Of a stretch of 64,000 nt of DNA, positions 37,545 through 48,746 are shown one piece after another. Numbering within the stretch: position 1 is the stretch's first letter; each line of letters opens with the position of its first letter. The position numbers were made by a program, and so were the translations under genes. This DNA comes from a bacterium. GTDB lineage: Bacteria; Elusimicrobiota; Elusimicrobia; Elusimicrobiales; UBA9959. The notes beneath the pieces are model-generated. The model was given only the letters and a program-made list of their open reading frames with translations, did no database searches and was not told where the DNA came from. The DNA lies in NCBI GenBank assembly GCA_021811185.1, contig JAJZPL010000008.1:1-64000 (forward strand), read 5' to 3'.

Positions 37545-39641
37545 TTAAAACCCGCTCCAGCTTGCTTTCTCGTCGGCCTCGGTCCGGCACTTGATGTTGG
37601 AGAACACCCCCAGCGGGGCCTCCACGAACAGCGGCCGCCGGGTGAAGCCGGTAACCTCTTTGGGGTCCACGCCCTCGCTGCGGAAAATGTTCATCAGCAT
37701 TACGGAGCAGGTCTTGGCGCCGCAGGCGCCCATGCCGGCGCGGGTAACGGCCTTCAGCTGGTTCAGGTCGCGCATGCCGCCGCGAATGGCCCGGCGGATC
37801 TCGCCCAGGCTGACGCGCTCGCAGCGGCAGATGATAGTTTCATCCTCGGCTTTGGCCAGGTCGGCGGCCGACTTTATGCCGGCCTCGGCCGGGTACAACC
37901 TGAGCGAGGCGGTAAGGTCCGCGGTCTCCTGCGAGGCCTTCACGATCACGACCATGGTGTTCTCGGCCTTGAAATCCTTCACGTCCAGCACCTCGGCCTC
38001 GCCCAGGTCCGCGCCTTCCCAGCCGGCCAGGCGCACCTTGTCGCCTTTCTTGACCAGGCCGCGGCCTATTTCGAACGGGATGGCCACCGACGGGTGCAGC
38101 TGGTCTTTCCGGCGGTCCACTATAGTGATAGCGAGGCCGGGGCAGATCAGCAGGCATTTGAAGCAGCCGATGCAGTCGCCGGAGAACTTGGGCGTGCTCA
38201 TGATGCTCTCGCCCGACAGTTTGATGGATTTCTTGGGGCAGACGGTCACGCAGGGGTTGCAGGGGATCTCCTGCCGGCAGTGCATCACCGGGTACACCGG
38301 CTTGTCGTGGTCCTTTACCGCCGGGGTCCTGGTGACGCCGGGCCGGGACTTGAGCGTCTCAAGCCGGTCGAACCAGAACTGCGGCACGGGAGCCGCCATC
38401 ACGCCCAGGCTTTTGAGCACCTTGTGGGCGGTGATCTTGCCGCTGAACATGGCGGCGGAGGCTTCGGCTATCTCCTCGGCGTCGCCGCAGAGAAAAGCCG
38501 GCAGGCCGGCTTCGTTAGCCTGCGCGTGGAACTCGTCGATGGAGGTAAGGCCCACCGCTATAAGCAGGGTGTCGGCCTTAAAGGTCTTTTCCGTGCCGGG
38601 CTTCACGCAGAACTTCTCGTCCACCTCGGCGATGGTGACGGTCTCGAGCTCGTTCTTCCCGTCGGCGCGCACCACGGTGTGGCGCGTGTAGACCGGCAGG
38701 CCGAGGCGCTTGACCTTGTCGGCGTGCACCTTGTAGCCGCCGCAGGCCGGCAGAGCCTCGATGAGCCCCACCACCTGGATGCCCGCCTGCATGGCGTGGT
38801 AGGCCGCTATCAGGCCCACGTTGCCGCCGCCCACGATGAACAGCCGCTTGGAAGGGCGGACCAGGTCGCGGTTGACCAGCGTCTGGAAGGCGCCGGCGCC
38901 GTAGACGCCGGGCAGCGTGTTGCCGGGGAAGGCCAGGCTCTTCTCGCGCGCGCCGGTGGCGCTGATAACGGCCTTGGGGCGGATCAGGTAATATTTATCG
39001 CCGCGCAGCACGCCGGCCTTCTTGTCGGAGAAAATGGCAAGGCAGGAGGCGTTGGTCCAGGCCTGTACTGAAGGGTAATCTTTGAGCTGCGCCTCCAGCT
39101 TTTCGGCTATGTCTACGCCGCGGGTGCCGGCGTAACAGTCCTCCACCGAGCCGAAGAACTTATGGGTCTGCAGCACCAGCTTGCCGCCGAACGTGATCTT
39201 ATCGTCTATGATCAGCGTGTTTACGTTCAGCTTGCCCAGCTCGGCCGCCGCGGCAAGGCCGGAGGGGCCGCCGCCTATGATCAGGGCGTCCACGTCCAGC
39301 TCTTCCACACGTCCGAACTCCTGCACGCAGGCGGCGCGGGGGAGCTTGGCGGGGCCGCGCTGCGTTTCCACCTTCATGCCTTCCCGCACCACGGTCACGC
39401 AGGACTTCACGCTGAGCCCGTCCGCTATGACCGAGCACTGGGCGCACTGCCCGTTGGCGCAGAAGATGCCCTGCGGGCTGTTATCTTTCTGGTGGTGACT
39501 GAAGATCTTGACGCCGTTGGCGTAGAGCGCGCTGGAGATGACCTCGCCCTCCAGGGCCTCGCAAGCCTTGCCGTCGAAAGTGAATTTTACGGTCTTGCGC
39601 TCCAAAGGCTGCAGTACCGGGTGTTCGGTTATTCTTTGCAT
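37545..39641 (-). CDS. multidomain 2Fe-2S / FAD / 4Fe-4S / BFD oxidoreductase (HcnAB-like fusion)
   Basis: 'CANGQCAQCSV' 2Fe-2S, 'ALIIGGGPSGLAAAAEL', 'CNPCVTVCP...CIGCFKCLLICP', 'CRCERVSLGEIRRAI...GACGAKTC'. Confidence 0.85.
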   Translation of the reverse strand: MQRITEHPVLQPLERKTVKFTFDGKACEALEGEVISSALYANGVKIFSHHQKDNSPQGIFCANGQCAQCSVIADGLSVKSCVTVVREGMKVETQRGPAKLPRAACVQEFGRVEELDVDALIIGGGPSGLAAAAELGKLNVNTLIIDDKITFGGKLVLQTHKFFGSVEDCYAGTRGVDIAEKLEAQLKDYPSVQAWTNASCLAIFSDKKAGVLRGDKYYLIRPKAVISATGAREKSLAFPGNTLPGVYGAGAFQTLVNRDLVRPSKRLFIVGGGNVGLIAAYHAMQAGIQVVGLIEALPACGGYKVHADKVKRLGLPVYTRHTVVRADGKNELETVTIAEVDEKFCVKPGTEKTFKADTLLIAVGLTSIDEFHAQANEAGLPAFLCGDAEEIAEASAAMFSGKITAHKVLKSLGVMAAPVPQFWFDRLETLKSRPGVTRTPAVKDHDKPVYPVMHCRQEIPCNPCVTVCPKKSIKLSGESIMSTPKFSGDCIGCFKCLLICPGLAITIVDRRKDQLHPSVAIPFEIGRGLVKKGDKVRLAGWEGADLGEAEVLDVKDFKAENTMVVIVKASQETADLTASLRLYPAEAGIKSAADLAKAEDETIICRCERVSLGEIRRAIRGGMRDLNQLKAVTRAGMGACGAKTCSVMLMNIFRSEGVDPKEVTGFTRRPLFVEAPLGVFSNIKCRTEADEKASWSGF

Positions 39642-39722
39642 GGTGTCCTTTTTTGAAGCCTGCCCGGGTTAAAACCCCGCCCTGGCCCGGCGTTCATAAA
39701 TATTACAATAAAAAACGGGGGG

Positions 39723-39740
39723 GCGTGAAACCGTTCACGC
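39723..39740. promoter_or_regulatory. inverted repeat GCGTGAA-ACCG-TTCACGC in divergent intergenic region
   Basis: 7-bp perfect arms, 4-bp spacer. Confidence 0.4.
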
Positions 39741-39806
39741 TGGTTTATGCGCGGCTTAAATCCGGCCTCGTTTGATATAATATAGGAGATAGGTATGGAG
39801 GGTATA

Positions 39807-40340
39807 ATGAAAAAGTTTATTTTAGCGCTCGTTCCCTGTTTATTCGCCGGCAGCCTTTACGCCGCGCCGAAAGCGTCCCCCGACTACGGCTTCAACTCCG
39901 GTCTTAACGCCGTGACAGCCGCCGCGCCCGCTGCGGAGGTCCCCGCCGTGGGCGCCCCCGTCCAGGCCAAAGGCGGCCATTACGCGCAGCTTTCCGGCTA
40001 CGTCAACCTTACCGGCAACGGCTTCCTCAACGGCACCGGCGCCAGCTACACCTCGGTCACGCTCTCCGGCTGGGCCTCTTTCCGCGATTCCAGCGGCGAC
40101 GTCACCTGCAACAACGCCTACATCAACACCATGGTTTCCATGTGGATAACCCCCAACCAGTACGTGTTCCAGACCGTCTGGCCCAACGTCTACGTGCAGT
40201 GCTCCTACAAGGGCAAGCCCGCCGGCTCCGTCAACATGAGCGGCTCCGTTTCGGTTTCCGGCTTCCCCAGCGGGAACTACGTCTCCCTTAACGGTTCCGG
40301 CAACCTGACCGGCTCCCTCTACGTAGAGGACCAGCCTTAA
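39807..40340 (+). CDS. secreted hypothetical protein
   Basis: Signal peptide MKKFILALVPCLFAGSLYA; start chosen over 39795. Confidence 0.55.
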   Translation: MKKFILALVPCLFAGSLYAAPKASPDYGFNSGLNAVTAAAPAAEVPAVGAPVQAKGGHYAQLSGYVNLTGNGFLNGTGASYTSVTLSGWASFRDSSGDVTCNNAYINTMVSMWITPNQYVFQTVWPNVYVQCSYKGKPAGSVNMSGSVSVSGFPSGNYVSLNGSGNLTGSLYVEDQP

Positions 40341-40355
40341 GCCGCCGGTAAAAAG

Positions 40356-40386
40356 AAAAAGGCGGCCGCCGCAGGCCGCCTTTTTT
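40356..40386 (+). terminator. intrinsic terminator
   Basis: AAAAAGGCGGCC-GCCGCA-GGCCGCCTTTTTT. Confidence 0.85.
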
Positions 40387-40392
40387 ACACCC

Positions 40393-41292
40393 ATGCGCAT
40401 ACTTGAAGGAAAAACCTTATCGGCCGAGATCCTGGCCTCCCTGCCCGCCCGCATCGACGCGGTGAAGGCCCGCCTGGGCCGCGCGCCCTCGCTGGCCATC
40501 GTCAACTATTTCGCGGACTCGCCGTCCGCCGTTTACGTAAAGCGCAAGATAGCCGCCTGCGAGAAGCTCGGCATAAAGACCGAGCTGTTCGCGCCGAAGC
40601 CCGAAGAGGGCTACGAAGCCTTCAAGACCCTGCTGGCCCGCCTGGGCGCCGACCAGGCCTACGACGCCATCATGCTGGAGCGGCCGCTGCCCGACGGCTT
40701 CGAGACCATGGAGACCTGGGACTCCCTGCCGGCGGCCAAGGACGTGGACGGCCTTTCCTCGCTTAACATGGGCCGGCTTTTCATCGCCAAAAAATTCACC
40801 GAAATAGAGAACGGCGGGTTCTTTTCTCCCTGCACGGCGCTGGCCGTGGTACGCCTGATGAAGTTCCACGGGCTAAACCCCGCCGGAACGAACATAGCCG
40901 TGGTGGGCCGCTCGGCCGTAGTGGGCCGTCCGCTGGCCCATATGCTCACCACGCTGGATGCCACGGTAACCCTCTGCCACACGCGCACCAGGGACCTGCC
41001 GGCGGTGCTGAAAGCCTCGGACCTGGTAATAACCGCGGCCGGAAAGGCCAAGTGGCTGAAGAAAGAAATGCTGCCCGCCGGCGCCACGGTGATAGACGTG
41101 GGGACCAACTTCGACGAGAACGGCAAAATGTGCGGCGACGCCGACTTCGAGGACCTGAAAGGGACCGCCTCGGCGGTCTCCCCGGTCCCCGGCGGGGTGG
41201 GCCCGGTAACGCTGGCCTGCCTGCTGGAAGCCTCGGTGAAGGCCGCCGAACTGACTCCCAAGAACGAAAAGAAAGGGATAATATTCACATGA
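40393..41292 (+). CDS. folD: methylenetetrahydrofolate dehydrogenase/cyclohydrolase
   Basis: 'YVKRKIAACEKLGI', 'VVGRSAVVGRPLAHML', 'PVPGGVGPVT'. Confidence 0.93.
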   Translation: MRILEGKTLSAEILASLPARIDAVKARLGRAPSLAIVNYFADSPSAVYVKRKIAACEKLGIKTELFAPKPEEGYEAFKTLLARLGADQAYDAIMLERPLPDGFETMETWDSLPAAKDVDGLSSLNMGRLFIAKKFTEIENGGFFSPCTALAVVRLMKFHGLNPAGTNIAVVGRSAVVGRPLAHMLTTLDATVTLCHTRTRDLPAVLKASDLVITAAGKAKWLKKEMLPAGATVIDVGTNFDENGKMCGDADFEDLKGTASAVSPVPGGVGPVTLACLLEASVKAAELTPKNEKKGIIFT

Positions 41293-41723
41293 AAAAAACT
41301 CTGAACCTGCTGCTGCCCCTGCTGCTGCTCGGCGCGCTGGCCCTGCCCTCCTTCGCGCAGGACGAAGAGAGCGCCGCGCCCAAAGAAGAGACCGCCGCGC
41401 CCGCCAAACCCGCGGCCAAGCCCGCCGCGAAGAAACCGGCCAAAAAGGCCCCGGCTAAAAAAAAGCCGGCCAAAAAGAAAAAACCCGTCAAGCCGGTCTC
41501 CGAGTACAAGTTCTCGTCGGGGGAAAGCGTGCCCACGTACAAGTTCGACAAGCGGGCCAACCCGATAGTGAAAGCGCCCAAAAAAAAGAAAGCGGCCAGG
41601 AAAGCCGCCGGGAAAGCGGACAAAGCCGCTCCCAAGCCCAGCGCCAAATTAAAAACCTCCAAGCCCATAGGCGAGGAAGACCAGCCCGCCCAAGGGCAGG
41701 CTGACCAGCCGGCGGGAGAATAA
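41289..41723 (+). CDS. exported Lys/Ala/Pro-rich protein
   Basis: ATG at 41289, signal peptide, KPAAKPAAKKPAKKAPAKKK repeats. Confidence 0.55.
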   Translation: MKKTLNLLLPLLLLGALALPSFAQDEESAAPKEETAAPAKPAAKPAAKKPAKKAPAKKKPAKKKKPVKPVSEYKFSSGESVPTYKFDKRANPIVKAPKKKKAARKAAGKADKAAPKPSAKLKTSKPIGEEDQPAQGQADQPAGE

Positions 41724-42196
41724 TGGCCGACCTGCTGGTTAAGCTTTACGCCCTGCCGCCCTCCGGCCCCATCATAGAGAAGCTGAAGGCCGGGGGCGTG
41801 GAGATCAAACGCGCGATAGGCCCGGAAAAAAGGGTCGTCTCGGAGTGGGCGCAGAACACGTTCTCAAAAGCCTGGGCCTCCGAATGCGAGGTGGCGCTTT
41901 CCGCGCAGCCGGCCACCTGCTTCCTGGCGGTAAAGAATAGCATCATAATAGGTTTCGCCTGCTACGACGCCACCGCTAAAGGCTTCTTCGGACCTATAGG
42001 CGTGGACGAGACCGCCCGCGCTTCCGGGGTCGGTAAAGCCCTGCTCGTCAGAACGCTGGAAGCCATGCGCGAGGCGGGCTACGGCTACGCGGCCATAGGC
42101 TGGGCCGGCCCGGCGGAGTTCTTCAAAAAGACCGTAGGGGCCACCGTCATAGAGGGCTCCGAGCCGGGCGTTTACAAGGACATGGTAAAAGCGTGA
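41723..42196 (+). CDS. GNAT family N-acetyltransferase
   Basis: 'GPIGVDETARASGVGKALLVRTLEAMREAGYGYAAIGW'. Confidence 0.85.
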   Translation: MADLLVKLYALPPSGPIIEKLKAGGVEIKRAIGPEKRVVSEWAQNTFSKAWASECEVALSAQPATCFLAVKNSIIIGFACYDATAKGFFGPIGVDETARASGVGKALLVRTLEAMREAGYGYAAIGWAGPAEFFKKTVGATVIEGSEPGVYKDMVKA

Positions 42197-42939
42197 AAGC
42201 GCCCCGCGACTGGCACAAGTCTTTCTTCAGGAATTCATTTTACAACCCCGCTTCCAAAGCCGCCGTGACCATGGCGCCTGCCGAAACCGCGTTCATCCTT
42301 AAGCAGCTTAAATTGAAAAAGGGGTCCGCCCTGCTGGACCTCTGCTGCGGCCCGGGCCGCCACGCCGTGGAGTTCGCCGGGAATGGCCTGGCCGTGACCG
42401 GCTACGATTTTTCCGGAGAGTACCTGCGGGAAGCGGCCGCCCGCGCGAAGAAAAAGAAAGTGCCGCTTCGGCTGCTGCGCGGGGACATGCGCCGGCTTAA
42501 GTTCAAAGGCGAGTTCGACGCCGCGGTGAACCTTTTCACCAGCTTCGGCTATTTCCTGAAATTCTCCGACGACATCAAAACCCTGAAAGGCGCGGCCAGG
42601 GCGCTTAAGCCCGGCGGGCTGTTCCTGATCGACGTGGTCAGCGGCGAGTACGTGCGCGCGCACTTCAACCCGGGCCCCTGGCACGATATGGGCGGCCATT
42701 ACCTGCTGGAAGCGATCGAGCTGGACAAGGACGGGACCCACTGCACCTGGACCACCGTCTCCAAGAAGACCGGTCTGACCGGCAAAAAGACTTTCTTCAC
42801 CAGGCTCTACGACCGGCGACGCCTCTCGGCCGCGCTGAAGCAAGCGGGCTTCAGGCCGCTAAAGTTCTGGGGGAGTTTCGACGGCCGCCCGCTCTCGCCG
42901 GAGCGCAACCGCCTGATCTGCCTGGCGAAAAAAGCGTAG
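42193..42939 (+). CDS. class I SAM-dependent methyltransferase
   Basis: 'LLDLCCGPGRHAVEFA'. Confidence 0.88.
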   Translation: MKAPRDWHKSFFRNSFYNPASKAAVTMAPAETAFILKQLKLKKGSALLDLCCGPGRHAVEFAGNGLAVTGYDFSGEYLREAAARAKKKKVPLRLLRGDMRRLKFKGEFDAAVNLFTSFGYFLKFSDDIKTLKGAARALKPGGLFLIDVVSGEYVRAHFNPGPWHDMGGHYLLEAIELDKDGTHCTWTTVSKKTGLTGKKTFFTRLYDRRRLSAALKQAGFRPLKFWGSFDGRPLSPERNRLICLAKKA

Positions 42940-42948
42940 CCGGAAATA

Positions 42949-42977
42949 AAAAGACCCCGCAAGCAGCGGGGTCTTTT
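42949..42977. terminator. bidirectional intrinsic terminator
   Basis: AAAAGACCCCGC-AAGCA-GCGGGGTCTTTT between convergent genes. Confidence 0.85.
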
Positions 42978-42991
42978 CTTTGCCGCCGAGT

Positions 42992-43999
<1,008 letters not shown>

Positions 44000-44000
44000 A

Positions 44001-44723
44001 TCACTTCCCCAGTATGTCCGGGTGGTTGCTGAAGATGCCGTCCACCCCGATGTCCCGCATGCGCAGGGCTTCTTTCTTCGTGTTCACGGTGTAGACGCAG
44101 ACCCGGAAGCCGGCCTTGTGGAGTTTCGCCACGTTGAGCTTGAAGGCCAGGCGCACGTTCATGTGGAAATTCACGGCGCCGACCTCTTTAGCTTTTTTAA
44201 TGGCGGGCAGCAGCAGCACGGTCTTGAGGTTGTGCCCCAGGTAGGCCAGTTTCAGCTCCGGCGCCAGCTCGCGGAAACGCCGCAGCGTGCCGTGGTCGAA
44301 GCTGGAGACCACGGACTTCTCGAACAGCCCCGGCTTGCTGCGCAGGAACGCCAGCACCTTCTCCTCGATGCCGGAGTAAATATTGTCGTCGTTCTTCACC
44401 TCGAAGTTCAGCCAGCGGGACGGGTGGCCTATCACGTCGAGCACCTCTTCCAGGCGCGGCACGCACTGGAAAGCAGGGTCTTTGGCGAAATGCGCGGCCA
44501 CATTTATCTTCTTCAGCTCGGCGTAAGTATGGTCCGCTATTTTCACGCCCTTGCCCGCCGTGCGCTTTAGGTCGAAGTCGTGGTGCACCACCAGAATGCC
44601 GTCCTTCGTCTGGTGCACGTCGAACTCAAAGTCCTCGGCGCCCATCTTCACGGCCAGTTCGAAAGCTTTTACAGTATTTTCCGGGGCGTAGGCAGAAGCG
44701 CCCCTGTGCGCGATTATTCTCAT
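44001..44723 (-). CDS. glycerophosphodiester phosphodiesterase
   Basis: 'IIAHRGASAYAPENTVKAFELAVKMGAEDFEFDVHQTKDG'. Confidence 0.93.
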   Translation of the reverse strand: MRIIAHRGASAYAPENTVKAFELAVKMGAEDFEFDVHQTKDGILVVHHDFDLKRTAGKGVKIADHTYAELKKINVAAHFAKDPAFQCVPRLEEVLDVIGHPSRWLNFEVKNDDNIYSGIEEKVLAFLRSKPGLFEKSVVSSFDHGTLRRFRELAPELKLAYLGHNLKTVLLLPAIKKAKEVGAVNFHMNVRLAFKLNVAKLHKAGFRVCVYTVNTKKEALRMRDIGVDGIFSNHPDILGK

Positions 44724-45529
44724 AGAAAAGTCTTCTTTATCTCCGAAAAATATTCGTCCGAATACTCGAACCCGTACATCTTGTCGCGTTCCGAGCCGGG
44801 CCCGTGGAAATCTATGCCGGCGGTCACGAACAGCCCGTAGCGGGCGGCCAGCGACACGAACTCGCGCGTTACCACTCCGGTGTGAGCCGGGTAGAAAGCC
44901 TCGATGCCGTCCAGGCCGAAAGCTTTCCAGGCCGGGAGGTCCAGCACTTTGGAAACTACTCCGGGATGAGCCAGCACGGCCTTGCCGCCCGCGTCCTTGA
45001 TGGCGCGGATAGCCTCTTCCACGGTGGGACCGCTGGGACCCACGTAGGCGGGGGAGCCGGGAGCCAGGTACCGTTTAAAAGCCTGGCTGCGGCCCGAGAC
45101 TATCTTGCGGCTTTTAAGAGCGTCCGCCACGTGCGGCCGGCCTACCGCCCGGCCCTCTATCACCGGCAGGTCCTCGAAAGCTATGTCCACGCCCAGCCCT
45201 TTAAGGAGCTCGAGGATCTTCTTCACCCGGACCACGCGGCGGCCGCGGAATTCCGCCAGCCGCGCCACCAGCACGGGATCGGCCGGGTTTATGCCGTAGC
45301 CCAGGACGTGCAGGTTCTCGTACAGGCTGGTGCTCAGCTCCACGCCGTAGCAGTAGCTGATGCCGGCCTCTTTAAGGGCCGGCTCCATCTCGGCCCAGCC
45401 GCCGGTCATGTCGTGGTCGGTAAGCGAGAAATATTTTATGCCGGCGCGCGAGGCCTCGCGGGCGAGCGCCCCGGGCGTAAGCGTACCGTCGGAGAAAGTG
45501 GAATGGTTGTGAAGGTTGATCAGGGCCAT
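44720..45529 (-). CDS. PHP domain phosphoesterase
   Basis: 'NLHNHSTFSDGTLTP', 'YFSLTDHD'. Confidence 0.88.
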   Translation of the reverse strand: MALINLHNHSTFSDGTLTPGALAREASRAGIKYFSLTDHDMTGGWAEMEPALKEAGISYCYGVELSTSLYENLHVLGYGINPADPVLVARLAEFRGRRVVRVKKILELLKGLGVDIAFEDLPVIEGRAVGRPHVADALKSRKIVSGRSQAFKRYLAPGSPAYVGPSGPTVEEAIRAIKDAGGKAVLAHPGVVSKVLDLPAWKAFGLDGIEAFYPAHTGVVTREFVSLAARYGLFVTAGIDFHGPGSERDKMYGFEYSDEYFSEIKKTFL

Positions 45530-45579
45530 AGGAGCGGGGGCCGTAGAGCGGCCCCCGGCTTCCGCGGTTAGCGCCGGCC

Positions 45580-45804
45580 TCAGCCGACCTTAACTTCTTT
45601 TACTTCGGGGACTTCCTGCTTTATCATGCGCTCCACCACGTTCTTGAGCGTCATGGTGGAGTACGGGCAGGCCCCGCAGGCGCCGGTAAGGCGCACGGTG
45701 ACCGTGCCGCTCTTCTCGTCCACGCCCACCAGCTCCACGGACCCGCCGTCGGCCGCCAGCATGGGCTTTATCTTCTCTATAACTTTGGCGATCTTGTCTT
45801 TCAT
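45580..45804 (-). CDS. stand-alone NifU C-terminal (Nfu) domain protein
   Basis: 'GACGACPYSTMTLKNVVERMI' CxxC. Confidence 0.9.
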   Translation of the reverse strand: MKDKIAKVIEKIKPMLAADGGSVELVGVDEKSGTVTVRLTGACGACPYSTMTLKNVVERMIKQEVPEVKEVKVG

Positions 45805-45913
45805 AAGAACTCCTTATCCGCTTAAATTATAGCAAGTCTGGTTCAAGAGCCGTTCATGCGAAAACCCCGGCGGCAAAAGTCCGGCGAAACGCGGAAAATA
45901 GTAGAATCTCTAT

Positions 45914-46276
45914 ATGCTGCGCGAAGAAAAGAACGTACGCCAGGTTCCCCGCGAACCCGCCCGCCGCTGGTTTTCTGACGAATTCTTCGACCTTATCTTC
46001 TGGTTCGAACCGGATAATACGGTCTGGGGGTTCCAGCTCTGCTATGACCGCGGCTACAAACCGCGCGCGCTGACCTGGACCAAAGCGGGCGGCTATAAGC
46101 ACGCGGGCATTGACGACGGCGAAGGCGCGGGCGGGACGCAGAAAGGTTCCCCGGTGCTGGTGGAAGACGGCCTTTTCGCCGCCGCCGCCATAAGCAGGCG
46201 GCTGGCCGCGGACGCGGGCGAACTGCCGCCGGAGCTGAGTTCTTTCGTCATAAAGAAAGTGTCGGAATTCCGCTGA
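45914..46276 (+). CDS. hypothetical protein
   Basis: ORF consistent with downstream gene spacing. Confidence 0.45.
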   Translation: MLREEKNVRQVPREPARRWFSDEFFDLIFWFEPDNTVWGFQLCYDRGYKPRALTWTKAGGYKHAGIDDGEGAGGTQKGSPVLVEDGLFAAAAISRRLAADAGELPPELSSFVIKKVSEFR

Positions 46277-46277
46277 T

Positions 46278-46763
46278 ATGCCGGAGAATTTTAAACAGAA
46301 CATGGGTTCCGGAGACCTGGGCTTTACCGACCTGTTCGGCGGCCGGCGCGTGCCCAAGACGCACCGCCGGGTGAAGCTGAACGCGCTCCTGGACGAGCTT
46401 TCCGCGCTGCTGGGCCTGCTTAAGACCGGGGTAAAGAGCGGCGGGCTAAAAACAGGGCTTACCGCGGCGCAGGCCGGCCTGATAAAGGCTTCCGGCATTA
46501 TCGCCGGCGCGAAAGGAGACCTCAAAGAGGAAACCGCCGCGCTCGAAGAACTTATAAACTCCGTTTCGGCCGAAGTAAAACCTCCGAAGAGATTTGTGCT
46601 GCCGGGAGCCGGCGAGACCGAAGCCCTGGCCCACCTGACCAGGGCAAAAACCAGGGTATGCGAGATCCTCGCCTGGGAACTTAAGGCCAAAGCTCCGGCC
46701 GTCTACCTGAACCGCCTCTCCGACTACCTGTTCCTGGCGGCGCTGAGAACCGCCCGCAAGTAA
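46278..46763 (+). CDS. hypothetical helical protein; C-terminal cobalamin adenosyltransferase-like segment possible
   Basis: 'FVLPGAGETEALAHLTRAKTRVCE...LNRLSDYLFLAALRTAR' resembles the PduO/CobO-type ATR C-terminus ('FVLPGG......HLARTVCRRAER...LNRLSDLLFVLAR'). Confidence 0.6.
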   Translation: MPENFKQNMGSGDLGFTDLFGGRRVPKTHRRVKLNALLDELSALLGLLKTGVKSGGLKTGLTAAQAGLIKASGIIAGAKGDLKEETAALEELINSVSAEVKPPKRFVLPGAGETEALAHLTRAKTRVCEILAWELKAKAPAVYLNRLSDYLFLAALRTARK

Positions 46764-46778
46764 AAACGTTTCTACACG

Positions 46779-48738
<1,960 letters not shown>

Positions 48739-48746
48739 AAAAGCCT

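Noticed and set aside
36861-39071. 736-aa plus-strand ORF
   Set aside because: Antisense to two motif-rich oxidoreductases.
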